Of a stretch of DNA of 64,000 bases, positions 43,149-51,362 are shown in pieces (positions within the stretch are counted from its first letter, which is position 1; each line of letters opens with the position of its first letter). The notes under the pieces were generated by a model, which saw only the letters and a list, made by a program, of their open reading frames with translations, did not search any database and was not told where the DNA came from. The position numbers and the translations under genes were made by a program. The stretch comes from an uncultured Lachnospiraceae bacterium (lineage in GTDB: Bacteria > Bacillota > Clostridia > Lachnospirales > Lachnospiraceae): contig CAKQXY010000016.1 of assembly GCA_934292725.1 (NCBI GenBank), forward strand, positions 3,344 to 67,343, written 5' to 3'.

Positions 43149-43312
43149 AAATGATAAAGCTATGGTACCACACAAAAAGGTATGATACAATGCAGGTTAG
43201 ATACTTCTTATATGCAAAAAAGACCACATTGTTTGCGGCCTCTTTAAACTATGGCAGAGCTGCGTCAAAAAAGACGCCATAGCCGCTTTTGCAGCTTCTG
43301 GCGCCTTTTCAT
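43149..43312. repeat. Terminator/promoter repeat, copy 2
   Basis: About 90% identical to 35915-36076 over its full length, including the promoter-like boxes (-10 changed from TATCAT to TACCAT on the minus strand) and both terminator hairpins. No gene follows closely in the promoter direction, so here the promoter copy seems useless. Confidence 0.8.
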
Positions 43313-43329
43313 AACAATTGTAAGCCACA

Positions 43330-43392
43330 GGGACAGTAATCAAACCAATGTACCCAATTAAAAGGCCGCCGAACCTGTCCCCATGGTCACTG
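43330..43392. repeat. GGGACAG palindromic repeat, copy 4
   Basis: GGGACAG at 43330 and CTGTCCC at about 43376, followed by CCATGGTCAC. It lies between two terminator repeats, showing that the two repeat types travel as a unit. Confidence 0.75.
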
Positions 43393-43496
43393 CAAAAAAA
43401 GACCACATTGTTTGCGGTCTTTTTAAACTGTGGCAGAGCTGCGTCAAAAAACGCCATAGCCGCTTTTGCAGCTTCTGGCGCCTTTTGCATAACTTA
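43391..43496. repeat. Terminator repeat, copy 3
   Basis: Both terminator hairpins (AAAAGACC/GGTCTTTT; CGCCATAGC/GCTTCTGGCG) without the promoter part. Confidence 0.75.
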
Positions 43497-43509
43497 ATTG
43501 TAAGCCACC

Positions 43510-43568
43510 GGGACAGTAATCAAGCCAATGTACCCAATTAAAAGACCGCCTGACCTGTCCCCATGGTT
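43510..43568. repeat. GGGACAG palindromic repeat, copy 5
   Basis: Overlaps the end of the ABC ATPase gene: the stop codon and last codons of the 43538-44425 frame lie in the repeat, so the repeat supplied the C-terminus of this protein. Confidence 0.75.
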
Positions 43569-44425
43569 ACGCGATACAAATATACATCTTCCAGTGTAGG
43601 TGTTTCCATTCTTCGCTTCTGCTTTGGCACAGGACTGTCTCCGATTACTCGAACCTCAAAACCACCGGCTGCCAGATACACATTGCTGATAAGTGCACAC
43701 TGTTGGAGCCGCGTTACACCCTGTTTTGTTGCTCTCACCGTATACACCAATCCTTCCAATTCCTGTATCAGATTTTCCGGCCAGTCCATTGCAATGAGCT
43801 TTCCTGAGCGCATCAAAAGGATTTCATTTGAAATACATTCCACATCCTGAACAACATGCGTTGCAATCATGACGATACGTTTTTGAGCACTCTCGCTGAT
43901 AAGATTGCGAATTCTGATGCGTTCCTTTGGATCAAGACCTGCTGTCGGTTCATCTAACAGCAGCACTTCTGGATCATTTAAAAGTGCCTGTGCAATTAAT
44001 AAACGCTGCTTCATACCTCCTGACAATGTCTTTATCTTCTGATGGCGTGCATATTCCAAATTCATCTGCTCTAATAGCTCATCAATTCTAGTGCGCTGTT
44101 CTCGTTTCGGCACATTTTTTAATGATGCCATATAATGTAAATATTCTGTCACACGAAAATCATCATACAGCCATTGCTGCTGTGGAGCGTAGCCAAGGCT
44201 TGCTCTATACTGCTTTCCCTGCTTTTTAATATCCTCTCCATTGTACATGACACAGCCTCCATCTGGCTGCAAATTTGCCGTCATGATATTCATTAACGTC
44301 GTTTTTCCTGCACCGTTTGGTCCAAGCAGTCCATATATTCCTTCTCTCATCTGAAACGAAATATGATCTAAAACGGTTCCCTTTTTGGAATAACTTTTTG
44401 AAATATCTTGTATTTCCAGCAACAT
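43538..44425 (-). CDS. ABC transporter ATP-binding protein
   Basis: A 295-residue ATPase of ABC-2 transporters. Walker A GPNGAGKTTLMNIM, signature TLSGGMKQRLLIAQAL, Walker B VLLLDEPTAGLDPKE and switch His IATHVVQD. The C-terminal 70 residues form the extra domain common in bacitracin/lantibiotic-type exporters. The last residues (after RVTMG) are encoded inside the palindromic repeat, so the native C-terminus has probably been replaced. The start is the ATG six codons in; it lies 19 bases after the membrane-protein stop. Confidence 0.92.
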   Translation of the reverse strand: MLLEIQDISKSYSKKGTVLDHISFQMREGIYGLLGPNGAGKTTLMNIMTANLQPDGGCVMYNGEDIKKQGKQYRASLGYAPQQQWLYDDFRVTEYLHYMASLKNVPKREQRTRIDELLEQMNLEYARHQKIKTLSGGMKQRLLIAQALLNDPEVLLLDEPTAGLDPKERIRIRNLISESAQKRIVMIATHVVQDVECISNEILLMRSGKLIAMDWPENLIQELEGLVYTVRATKQGVTRLQQCALISNVYLAAGGFEVRVIGDSPVPKQKRRMETPTLEDVYLYRVTMGTGQAVF

Positions 44426-44444
44426 AATATCCCTCCATTTCATC

Positions 44445-46748
44445 CTATCGATCTACCTGAAACCGTTTCCATGCCAAAAATAAACACAATAGCGACATAA
44501 GCAGTACTGCACAAGCGTATATGGCAAAAAACGTCAGATCTCCGCCTTTATCCAATATTCTCTCCATATCAAAAATGTGATCAGCAAACAAACTTTGTTC
44601 TGGCATCCTGCCTACCATTTTAAGAATCAGAGGACTAATAAAAATAAGCATTCCAACAAAAAAAGTTCGCTGAAACTGACGAATCCATACCGATAAGGAC
44701 AATAGCAGCATTCCGCACGCACAAACACAAATGGTCTGAAGCAGCGTAATCAAAATTAAATACTGCTGAATGCTAAGAGAAAATGGAAAATCTTTTAGCT
44801 TAGAAATACTATACACAGGTGCATTCCACCCCTCAAATAAAAAAGCATTTTCAATATTTCTACATTTTAAATACATCCGAAATGCACATAAAATGAATGA
44901 TGTGATCAGCACACAAACACTTTGCCCTACAAAGGTTGCTGCTGCCCCTCGCTCTGTTGATCGGATCAAAAAAACTGATTTATTCTTAAAATTTCTTGTC
45001 ATACAAGCGGAGGCTGATAGCACTACAATTACCATCAGGACAATATTAACGATCATTCCTGCATCATTTTTCATCATTAAGTTGTCAAATGCACTCTGAC
45101 TGACAATCCATGCATCTTCATCCAAATTTTTATATTGCTCATAAAACATTGAAAATGCCGATGCCTTTTGCTGACTCTGTTTGATAATCCACCGTTTTCC
45201 CTGAATCTGTTCATCTGTTATTTTATGATCAGCATATGCTTTTTCACTTTCCTGCAGCTGTTCATCCAGAGATTTGTAGTACACATAATTTTCCTCAATC
45301 TTCCTTTTTTTATCTTCTGTCAGTGCACCCTTATATTCCTTTACAAATTCTTCTGCTTCCTGCTCTTCTTTTGATATATAGTAACTGTCACTCTCATGGT
45401 TTGATACGACTGTCATGCACAACATACCACTAATCACCAACAATATGCCTGCAAGTTTATAGAAATAAATTTTTTGTTCCCAGTACCATGGCGAATGAAG
45501 CACACATACAGGCATTTTTTTATATTTAACTTTTTGGATTACCTGCAAGAAACGTTCCGCTGTATGTTTTCCTGCCCGCATTTTTTCATTATGTACAAAT
45601 AAAGCCCCAAGAACTGGAATCAAAACTATCATCATTGCAAACCACACGCCACTCCATATTTTCACAAAGGAAACCGGATATCCAAAGCAATTCAAATTTT
45701 GATACACCGTCAATATTTCACAGCCATCCAAAAAATAAAAGAAATTCAGGTAGCGAAGCAAGCGCCATTTTGACAATGACGTAATCAACGTATATAAAAG
45801 ATATTCGCCCAACAAAATGGCAATAATACCGCACACTGGTCCAGTAGTTCCTCTGACTGCTAAAATGCCTACCCAAATGCCAAGCGAAACAGCCATAAGT
45901 GCAAGTTCCTTTACCACTCCAAGCAGCACAATATATGTTCCTACTGTAAGCGAAATGCCACAGCTTTGAAATTTTGGAACAGACTGTATTGCTCGGTCTA
46001 AACCACCAAATCCATACAGCTTGGCTGCAATCGCATAATTGCTTCCATATAAAAACATAAATGCACCAATCTCTAGGATAAGCGCTGTCATAACCTTCGC
46101 AATACCCAACATTTCTCTTCCGCGGACACAGCTGCTTACAAGATTCAGTGCATTATTTTCCTGCTCCCACTTAAACAACATAAATCCGATATAAATTGCA
46201 AACAGCAGCAGCAACCAATCTGTCCAAAATGCATTGCCCAAAAACATAACGCCTTCATTAATACCGACTTGCAGCTGTTCATCTAATTTTTCATAATCTG
46301 CCGCTGTCTTTTGTATATTACGATAAGAAAAAGAATTGGCATCACCCCACAAAGGAGAAAGCTTCATCTGTTCGGCTCGCGTCTTCAGATTTTCAGTGAA
46401 TGAAACATATTGATCAAATGCATCATATTGATCCAGATAATATCCAAGCAGATTCAATTCTCGGTAAAGTGCCTTATCAACTGTTTTATTTTCATACAAA
46501 GTATTCTGTATTTCAGCAAACAGATCTTCCTGCTTTTTCTTAAGACCATCTCTTGTTTCTGTTCCCGACAGCAATGCTTCTTTTGTCGCTTCTAGCTGTG
46601 TCCGTCCATTTATAATAGTTTCATAATCACGATACTGAAAATACACGCCCAAAAACAAATTTAGAAAAACAATTGCCACAAACAGCAAGCAGGCACGAAA
46701 ATTGCAAAACACCTTTCGTATCTCATAATAAATCACGTTTGCCATCAC
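44445..46748 (-). CDS. Large ABC-2-type membrane protein
   Basis: A 767-residue membrane protein made of two permease-like halves. Each half has a first membrane helix followed by a long polar, partly coiled-coil outer region (residues about 35-170, and about 455-570 with EEQEAEEFVKEYKGALTEDKKRKIEENY) and then about five helices. This is the layout of fused ABC-2 exporters. It works with the ATPase downstream and is preceded by the exported propeller protein. Substrate unknown. Confidence 0.8.
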   Translation of the reverse strand: MMANVIYYEIRKVFCNFRACLLFVAIVFLNLFLGVYFQYRDYETIINGRTQLEATKEALLSGTETRDGLKKKQEDLFAEIQNTLYENKTVDKALYRELNLLGYYLDQYDAFDQYVSFTENLKTRAEQMKLSPLWGDANSFSYRNIQKTAADYEKLDEQLQVGINEGVMFLGNAFWTDWLLLLFAIYIGFMLFKWEQENNALNLVSSCVRGREMLGIAKVMTALILEIGAFMFLYGSNYAIAAKLYGFGGLDRAIQSVPKFQSCGISLTVGTYIVLLGVVKELALMAVSLGIWVGILAVRGTTGPVCGIIAILLGEYLLYTLITSLSKWRLLRYLNFFYFLDGCEILTVYQNLNCFGYPVSFVKIWSGVWFAMMIVLIPVLGALFVHNEKMRAGKHTAERFLQVIQKVKYKKMPVCVLHSPWYWEQKIYFYKLAGILLVISGMLCMTVVSNHESDSYYISKEEQEAEEFVKEYKGALTEDKKRKIEENYVYYKSLDEQLQESEKAYADHKITDEQIQGKRWIIKQSQQKASAFSMFYEQYKNLDEDAWIVSQSAFDNLMMKNDAGMIVNIVLMVIVVLSASACMTRNFKNKSVFLIRSTERGAAATFVGQSVCVLITSFILCAFRMYLKCRNIENAFLFEGWNAPVYSISKLKDFPFSLSIQQYLILITLLQTICVCACGMLLLSLSVWIRQFQRTFFVGMLIFISPLILKMVGRMPEQSLFADHIFDMERILDKGGDLTFFAIYACAVLLMSLLCLFLAWKRFQVDR

Positions 46749-46777
46749 CTCTTTCTTATCTGCTTTTTTCTGACATA

Positions 46778-47974
46778 CTAATGCATATCATACAAACTGC
46801 CTTCTACAATTGTTTGCAATGCTGCATTTCCCATTTCTAACTTTTCCTTATCAAAAGCAAGAATGCTGCGATAAACCTGTCCATCTGTCATGCCAAAAAA
46901 GCAGGATATGAATCCATACTGACCAGATCCAGCAACTGGATTTACATCTAACAAATGCCTTTCATCCTGTGATTTCTCCTCAATTGCAATCACACTAACC
47001 TGTTCGCCTTCCTTTGTGTAAACATATATCTGATTATCTTCAAAGGAAGCCAGATAAATATTCTCATCGTCCATAACAGTTTGTCCAAGTGACATCTGTG
47101 TAATATATTTGGCATCTGTGCCGTCTAAATCACACACATAAATATCTGATTTCATAGTATCCATACTTGAAAGTCTTATATACAGCTTTTCATCTGATAT
47201 GCCCACTACATATGCTTCGCTATCCTCAATCTCTGGACTATTCTGGAGGAGATTTTCTACAGTCTCACCTGTACTTAAATCGGTGCAGTCCAGCGCCGCA
47301 ATATATGTTTCATTATCATCCACACCTGTCTCTGAAAAATACAAGCGATCTTCATACGCATATAAATCCATAATTTGACTCATATTCCATTCTGAGCGAT
47401 AGAGACTCTCTTGCTTTCCAGTTTCTAAATCAAACGCTGTAATTACACCATGATCATCTTCATCAATATATGTCGTAAAAATTTGATTGCGATGAATTAA
47501 AAAATTATTTCCGTCTGTTTCGATTACTGCTTTCTTATCACGATTCTCGCCATCTGCCGTAATTTCCATTAAATTATAGGTGCGATTACCCTTACTGAAA
47601 ATCCCAGTATCGTCAATCCCGTAAATCATTCCGTCATAATACACAATCTGAGCCTGTCCCTGCTGAAATATTGCCTGACATGAACTATCTTTATGCATGC
47701 AGTTTGGTTTATTACATAATAAAATCGGTGTAAGTGACTCTTTTTCTACAAAATAAAGATAATTGTTTACTGCAATATAATAGCCAAGCTCTGATTCGGT
47801 TACAAACTTCTCATATGAATTGTTATAATATGCTGCATTCCAATCTAATGAATCCTTCTGTGTTTCCTCTGCTAAGGTCAGTTTGGGTACAAAAGAAACT
47901 GCCGCCGCACCAAGCAGCAGTTTCGAAATGAATGCCGCAACATGCTGATTTCTTTTTCCTGTTTTTTTCGCCAT
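46778..47974 (-). CDS. Exported beta-propeller-like protein
   Basis: A 398-residue protein with a signal peptide (AAFISKLLLGAAAVSFVPKLTLA) and repeated short blade-like units (YYDGMIYGID, IHRNQIFTTYID, YAYEDRLYFSE, MDDENIYLASFEDNQIYVYTKEG) as in DUF5050/TolB-like proteins. An LLCNKPNCMHKDSSC segment near residue 83 is a cysteine/histidine motif found in many clostridial propeller proteins of this kind. I start at the second Met, where GAGGG is nine bases away. Role unknown; the operon suggests a partner of the ABC-2 transporter. Confidence 0.8.
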   Translation of the reverse strand: MAKKTGKRNQHVAAFISKLLLGAAAVSFVPKLTLAEETQKDSLDWNAAYYNNSYEKFVTESELGYYIAVNNYLYFVEKESLTPILLCNKPNCMHKDSSCQAIFQQGQAQIVYYDGMIYGIDDTGIFSKGNRTYNLMEITADGENRDKKAVIETDGNNFLIHRNQIFTTYIDEDDHGVITAFDLETGKQESLYRSEWNMSQIMDLYAYEDRLYFSETGVDDNETYIAALDCTDLSTGETVENLLQNSPEIEDSEAYVVGISDEKLYIRLSSMDTMKSDIYVCDLDGTDAKYITQMSLGQTVMDDENIYLASFEDNQIYVYTKEGEQVSVIAIEEKSQDERHLLDVNPVAGSGQYGFISCFFGMTDGQVYRSILAFDKEKLEMGNAALQTIVEGSLYDMH

Positions 47975-48024
47975 ACGCATTTGCCCTCAATTCATTTGAC
48001 CAATAAATCTTCTCTAAAGCCACA

Positions 48025-48086
48025 GGGACAGTAATTAAGCCAGCGTACCCAATTAAAAGACCGCCGGACCTGTCCCCATGGTCACT
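48025..48086. repeat. GGGACAG palindromic repeat, copy 6
   Basis: GGGACAG (48025-48031) and CTGTCCC, ending in CCATGGTCA at the stop codon of the secreted-protein gene. It lies between that gene and the propeller gene, about 40 bases from the latter's ribosome binding site. Confidence 0.75.
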
Positions 48087-48768
48087 TGGTTTTGTCATAC
48101 AGATCTGCTATTATTTCTGCTGGGGTATTTCCCGATACTACAATACACGTTCCTGTAACTTCTTCCTCATCCGAAAGTAATTCATCATATCTCGTCATAT
48201 CCTCTGCCGTTTCCCAATCTTCCTCTGGAAAACGTGCTTCAATTGACTTGATCTCATCTGAATCCAATGGTTCCCAATAATCCACAAATTTGAATGTATT
48301 CTCACTGTCTTTTTCAAAGGTTGCTGAAACTGCATATTTTCCTGTATAGTCTGCATTGCTTTCATATGAGGTAATTCCAAACAATGTAATTGTATCGTCC
48401 TGTGTTTCTTCTGATATTACAAAAACCTTTGCAGAAACATCAATATCATTTTCTGAGTTCTGATACCAAGTTTCGTGCATCCATTTAACTGCCCATCCTA
48501 AAAGATTAGCATCATCACTGCATCCATCTGGAAAATAAAAATAGGTGTCTTTTGTTGTGACATAAACAACACCAGTATCAAGCTGATCCTGATCAATCTC
48601 TAACAACTTCTGATTATCAATTACGTCTGTGTTTTCCTCTGATATGCTCTGAGGTTCTGTCTCTGTAATATTTTCCGATGCAAAAGGTACTTGCATCATA
48701 TTCATACCAAATAATAACGCTCCTGTCGAAATACCAAATACTGTTCTCAAAATCTTATTATGACTCAT
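48082..48768 (-). CDS. Small secreted acidic protein, copy 1
   Basis: A 228-residue protein with a signal peptide (ISTGALLFGMNMMQVPFA, cleavage likely after FASE or PFA, about residue 28) and a very acidic mature part. Recognisable stretches are VVYVTTKDTYFYFPDGCSDD, WAVKWMHETWYQNSEND and IVVSGNTPAEIIADLYDKTK. I know no family. AAGGAGGG precedes the ATG at 48768; an upstream ATG at 48837 is in the operator and is rejected. It is divergent from blaI-type and M56 genes, shares an operator with them, and has a near-identical second copy at 51420-52106. It is a strong candidate for the output of that signalling pair. Confidence 0.85.
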   Translation of the reverse strand: MSHNKILRTVFGISTGALLFGMNMMQVPFASENITETEPQSISEENTDVIDNQKLLEIDQDQLDTGVVYVTTKDTYFYFPDGCSDDANLLGWAVKWMHETWYQNSENDIDVSAKVFVISEETQDDTITLFGITSYESNADYTGKYAVSATFEKDSENTFKFVDYWEPLDSDEIKSIEARFPEEDWETAEDMTRYDELLSDEEEVTGTCIVVSGNTPAEIIADLYDKTK

Positions 48769-48802
48769 CTGTTTTCCCTCCTTAAAATTTTCTACAGCTC
48801 TT

Positions 48803-48847
48803 GTTACTCTATAGTTGTAGAGTAACATACTATACATAGATTGTCAA
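48803..48847 (-). promoter_or_regulatory. Promoter and BlaI-type operator of the secreted-protein gene, copy 1
   Basis: On the minus strand TTGACA (48842-48847), 17 bases, TACTCT. The -10 box is inside a perfect 9-bp inverted repeat GTTACTCTA (48803-48811)/TAGAGTAAC (48818-48826) with spacer TAGTTG. BlaI/MecI repressors bind such TAC..GTA palindromes and here would cover the -10 box. Confidence 0.7.
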
Positions 48848-48856
48848 TCACAAAGA

Positions 48857-48885
48857 TTGACTTATTAGCTATTTTATTTTAAAAT
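48857..48885 (+). promoter_or_regulatory. Promoter of the blaI-type gene
   Basis: TTGACT (48857-48862), 17 bases, TAAAAT (48880-48885), ending 30 bases before the blaI start. It lies about 30 bases from the operator, so autoregulation would need a second site or binding at a distance. Confidence 0.6.
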
Positions 48886-48915
48886 GAAAGAAAAAAGAGG
48901 AGGATTATCATTCAC

Positions 48916-49299
48916 ATGGAAAAAATGACAGATGTTGAACTTCAGATCATGGATTGCATCTGGTCTATTGGTACAGATGTTTCGCCATCGCAAGTTCTAA
49001 CACTTCTTAATGAACGTTTTCAACGCGGATGGACGCTTCAAACGCTATCTACCTACATGCTTCGCATGGCTGGAAAGGGATATCTGACATATCAGCGGAA
49101 AGGTCGGGTATCTGTCTATCATCCACTAATCACAAAGGATACTTACTTTGAACAAACCGCAGTTGACTATTCAAAAATTTGGGGAAAGGGAGTTTTGAAA
49201 CGTATGGCTGCCGCTCTAATTAAAGAAAATGAGCTGTCAAAAGACGATATTCAGGACTTAAAGGATTATTTAGATGAATTTGATTCAATGGGGCACTGA
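48916..49299 (+). CDS. BlaI/MecI/CopY-family transcriptional repressor
   Basis: A 127-residue winged-helix repressor: TDVELQIMDCIWSIG at the N-terminus, recognition region RGWTLQTLSTYMLRMAGKGYLTYQRKGRVSVYHP (about 39-70), and a dimerisation C-terminus with NELSKDDIQDLKDYLDEF. AGAGGAGG lies before the start. Its stop overlaps the M56 gene by 26 bases. Such repressors are cut or released when the partner membrane peptidase senses a signal; in staphylococci the signal is a beta-lactam. Confidence 0.93.
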   Translation: MEKMTDVELQIMDCIWSIGTDVSPSQVLTLLNERFQRGWTLQTLSTYMLRMAGKGYLTYQRKGRVSVYHPLITKDTYFEQTAVDYSKIWGKGVLKRMAAALIKENELSKDDIQDLKDYLDEFDSMGH

Positions 49300-50692
49300 T
49301 ATTTTCTACGCAATTCTCTTTTGCATTATCACCAGCTTTTGCTTCTGGTCACTATGGAAAGCTTTGATTCTCACTGCAAAGCGTTTTCCTTCTTTGGTTT
49401 TGATTTGCTATCGGCTGATTCCTATTGGCATATTTTGTTTTACGCCATTCTTTTTTATTGTGAAATCAATAACTGCATTTTTTTCACCGTTTATTCAATC
49501 CGATCACCCACTTCCAGGCATGGTGTTCTTTTGTTCCGCAAAGCAAAATTATATTGTCTGGATTCTCATTTCCATATGGTTGATTGGTATTCTTGTCAAA
49601 TGTATATTTTATGTGAGAGATTGTATTTCATTACGTAAAATCCTTAATCAATCAACCTATTCACAGAGTGATGCTGTATTAGATAAAATCGTCCGTGATT
49701 TAACCAAAAGGCTGCACCTTACGCATGTTCCGTGCATCCGCTACTGCTCATTGACTTCTACACCAGTCACTGTTAAAAAGCATAAGTTTATCATTCTGCT
49801 TCCACAGCGTAATTATTCATCTAATGAACTCTATGCTATTTTGCTGCACGAAATGATTCACATTAAGCACAATGATCTTCGTAAACTTCAATTTGGGCGT
49901 ATTCTTACTATTATCTTCTGGTTCTATCCAGTTGCATACCTATTTTGCCGTGATATTGAGCTGCTTTGTGAAACTGTATGTGATCAAACTGTTTTAAGAT
50001 TTCTTTCTGATGATCTGTCTCATCATGACTATTTTACACTCATTATATCGCACCTTCATTCCAAGCAAGTGATTCCTTCCTGCATTGGTTTGAATAATAA
50101 AACGCAGTTAAAGTATCGAATGTCTGCGAGTCGCTCTATCTCTTTTGTACATCAAAAACGATCTGGTCTTTGCTCTATTCTATCTGGTGTGTTACTTCTT
50201 GTCAGTTCTTCACTGATCGCTCAAGCTAGTGTTGCTCCAGTTGAACAGATAAATTATGACTGGTATGATGCGACGATTGAAACTATTGTAATTCCTTATG
50301 AGCCACCAGTCTATACTTTTTATACAGGCAAAGAAGAACCTAACTATATGGAATCTGTTTTTCTTCCAAACCTTACTAATGCTAATCTCATTGATACTCG
50401 TACTGCCCATGGTGTAAATTCTTATTCTTACACTGTAGCTCCAGGCGAACGCATCAATATCACTTATATTTACTTAACACCCGAAAATACTATTACTATC
50501 ACTGGCGGTTACGCACCATCTAATGCATCTTTTTGTGTTGGTATTTCAAATGGTAATTATCGAAAACAAATCTATCCTAATGAAAGCGGTTATTCATCTG
50601 CTTTTTCTGTTCCCTCCAATGGAACCTACGAAATTTTCATTCAAAATACAGGAAATATTAGTTTTACTGTAAAGGGAAGCTATGTGTTTTAA
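49274..50692 (+). CDS. M56-family membrane peptidase (BlaR1-like) with a novel sensor domain
   Basis: A 472-residue protein with membrane helices at about 10-30, 40-65, 92-112 and 295-315, and the cytoplasmic zinc motif HEMIHIKHND (His192, Glu193, His196) with ELLCETVCDQTVL as the likely third ligand region. Canonical BlaR1 carries a penicillin-binding sensor domain of about 250 residues; here the outer part after the last helix is only about 150 residues, a predicted beta-sandwich rich in Thr, Tyr and Asn (SYTVAPGERINITYIYL, YEIFIQNTGNISFTVKGSYVF). No SxxK or SxN active-site motifs are seen, so the inducer is probably not a beta-lactam. It ends at a strong terminator. Confidence 0.9.
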   Translation: MNLIQWGTDIFYAILFCIITSFCFWSLWKALILTAKRFPSLVLICYRLIPIGIFCFTPFFFIVKSITAFFSPFIQSDHPLPGMVFFCSAKQNYIVWILISIWLIGILVKCIFYVRDCISLRKILNQSTYSQSDAVLDKIVRDLTKRLHLTHVPCIRYCSLTSTPVTVKKHKFIILLPQRNYSSNELYAILLHEMIHIKHNDLRKLQFGRILTIIFWFYPVAYLFCRDIELLCETVCDQTVLRFLSDDLSHHDYFTLIISHLHSKQVIPSCIGLNNKTQLKYRMSASRSISFVHQKRSGLCSILSGVLLLVSSSLIAQASVAPVEQINYDWYDATIETIVIPYEPPVYTFYTGKEEPNYMESVFLPNLTNANLIDTRTAHGVNSYSYTVAPGERINITYIYLTPENTITITGGYAPSNASFCVGISNGNYRKQIYPNESGYSSAFSVPSNGTYEIFIQNTGNISFTVKGSYVF

Positions 50693-50696
50693 AATC

Positions 50697-50748
50697 AACC
50701 TCCGCCACAAATTTTCTGGCTTGCGCACCCTTTTCAGGTCTGCTATAA
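50697..50748. repeat. 52-bp direct repeat, left copy (argC promoter duplicate)
   Basis: Matches 52232-52283 with one mismatch. It contains TTGCGC, 17 bases and TATAAC in the plus direction, that is, the argC promoter boxes with a changed last base. It follows the M56 stop by five bases. Confidence 0.85.
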
Positions 50749-50771
50749 CCCGATTTTGCCACTTGGAAAGA

Positions 50772-50804
50772 CAAAAGTGGAGCCATAACAGCTCCACTTT
50801 TGCT
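50772..50804 (+). terminator. Terminator of the blaI-M56 operon
   Basis: Perfect 12-bp arms CAAAAGTGGAGC/GCTCCACTTTTG with a seven-base loop. The flanking A- and T-rich bases on both sides make it bidirectional; it also faces the 115-residue gene. Confidence 0.85.
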
Positions 50805-50835
50805 TGAATATATGCGGTTTTCTCTAGAAAGCCAA

Positions 50836-50907
50836 GGGGACAGGAACGTCGGTTCTTTTATTGGGTACACTGGCTCAATTAAAAGTCCGCCGGATCTGTC
50901 CACGTGG
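50836..50907. repeat. GGGACAG palindromic repeat, copy 7 (inverted, longest)
   Basis: Arms of about 26 bases, GGACAGGAACGTCGG..TCTTTTATTG against CAATTAAAAG..CCGGATCTGTCC, with loop GGTACACTGGCT, ending in CCACGTGG. It abuts the stop of the 115-residue gene, and is the most complete palindrome of the family. Confidence 0.75.
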
Positions 50908-50908
50908 T

Positions 50909-51256
50909 TTATTTCACTTCATATCCAAGATAATAAAAATCCTTCTCATAATTTTTCTGTTGACTGGAAATGAGCGAATCATACACAGTCTGATACATAA
51001 GATCACGATCATTTGACAGTACCACAATTTTGGTTTTCTCATCCTTTTCCGTCTGCTGTTCCAGTTCTAAGTGATACTGATACTCAACTCCATTAACAGA
51101 ATAATGTATTCTTCCATTTTCACATATAATCTGGTAAGAACTTATATGTTCTTTAGCAGGAACATTAATTTGCCAGTCCGATACTTGATTTGGACTTTTA
51201 TTAAAAAACATTGTCAGTAAAAGCAATAGCTCTAAACATATTTTTATCATAATCAT
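50909..51256 (-). CDS. Small exported or membrane-anchored protein
   Basis: A 115-residue open frame with an N-terminal hydrophobic segment (CLELLLLLTMFF) and a polar remainder with KNYEKDFYYLGYEVK at the C-terminus. AAAGGA lies before the ATG at 51256, or five bases before a second Met. It lies between the two copies of the secreted-protein cassette, in the same direction as them, and also ends in a palindromic repeat. No family recognised. Confidence 0.6.
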   Translation of the reverse strand: MIMIKICLELLLLLTMFFNKSPNQVSDWQINVPAKEHISSYQIICENGRIHYSVNGVEYQYHLELEQQTEKDEKTKIVVLSNDRDLMYQTVYDSLISSQQKNYEKDFYYLGYEVK

Positions 51257-51362
51257 TTCCTTTCAATAGCAATACTATTATCACTTTTATGACATTTTTC
51301 TTTTTTCCTTTCATTCCACGTCCCCCTCTTCCTTGACTTAATTAGTCCTCTCTAAAGCCACC

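Larger units (their letters stand above)
42781..43537. other. Repeat-filled intergenic region between two ABC-2 loci
   Basis: 757 bases without a real gene. In order: the ECF promoter and leader, which carries AGCTTG-like repeats (about 42830-42885), an inverted GGGACAG palindrome (42971-43029), 120 bases of unremarkable AT-rich DNA, a second copy of the terminator/promoter repeat (43149-43312), a GGGACAG palindrome (43330-43392), a third terminator repeat (43391-43496) and another palindrome (43510-43568). The minus-strand open frame at 43197-43490 runs through the repeats and is not credible. Confidence 0.8.
48011..48848. repeat. Duplicated cassette, copy 1
   Basis: This 838-base stretch and 51349-52186 are near identical and without indels (constant offset 3,338). 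Each contains a GGGACAG palindrome, the secreted-protein gene with its ribosome binding site, and the BlaI-type operator and -35 box. The few differences include A/G in the operator arm and Leu/Met near the C-terminus of the protein. Confidence 0.93.

Noticed and set aside
43197..43490. Minus-strand open frame of 97 codons with repeated APEAAKAAM segments
   Set aside because: It is made entirely of terminator and palindromic repeats, repeats its own sequence twice, and has no ribosome binding site.
48916..50692. Classical beta-lactam resistance regulon (blaI-blaR1-blaZ)
   Set aside because: No beta-lactamase or penicillin-binding sensor domain; the divergent gene is an unrelated secreted protein.
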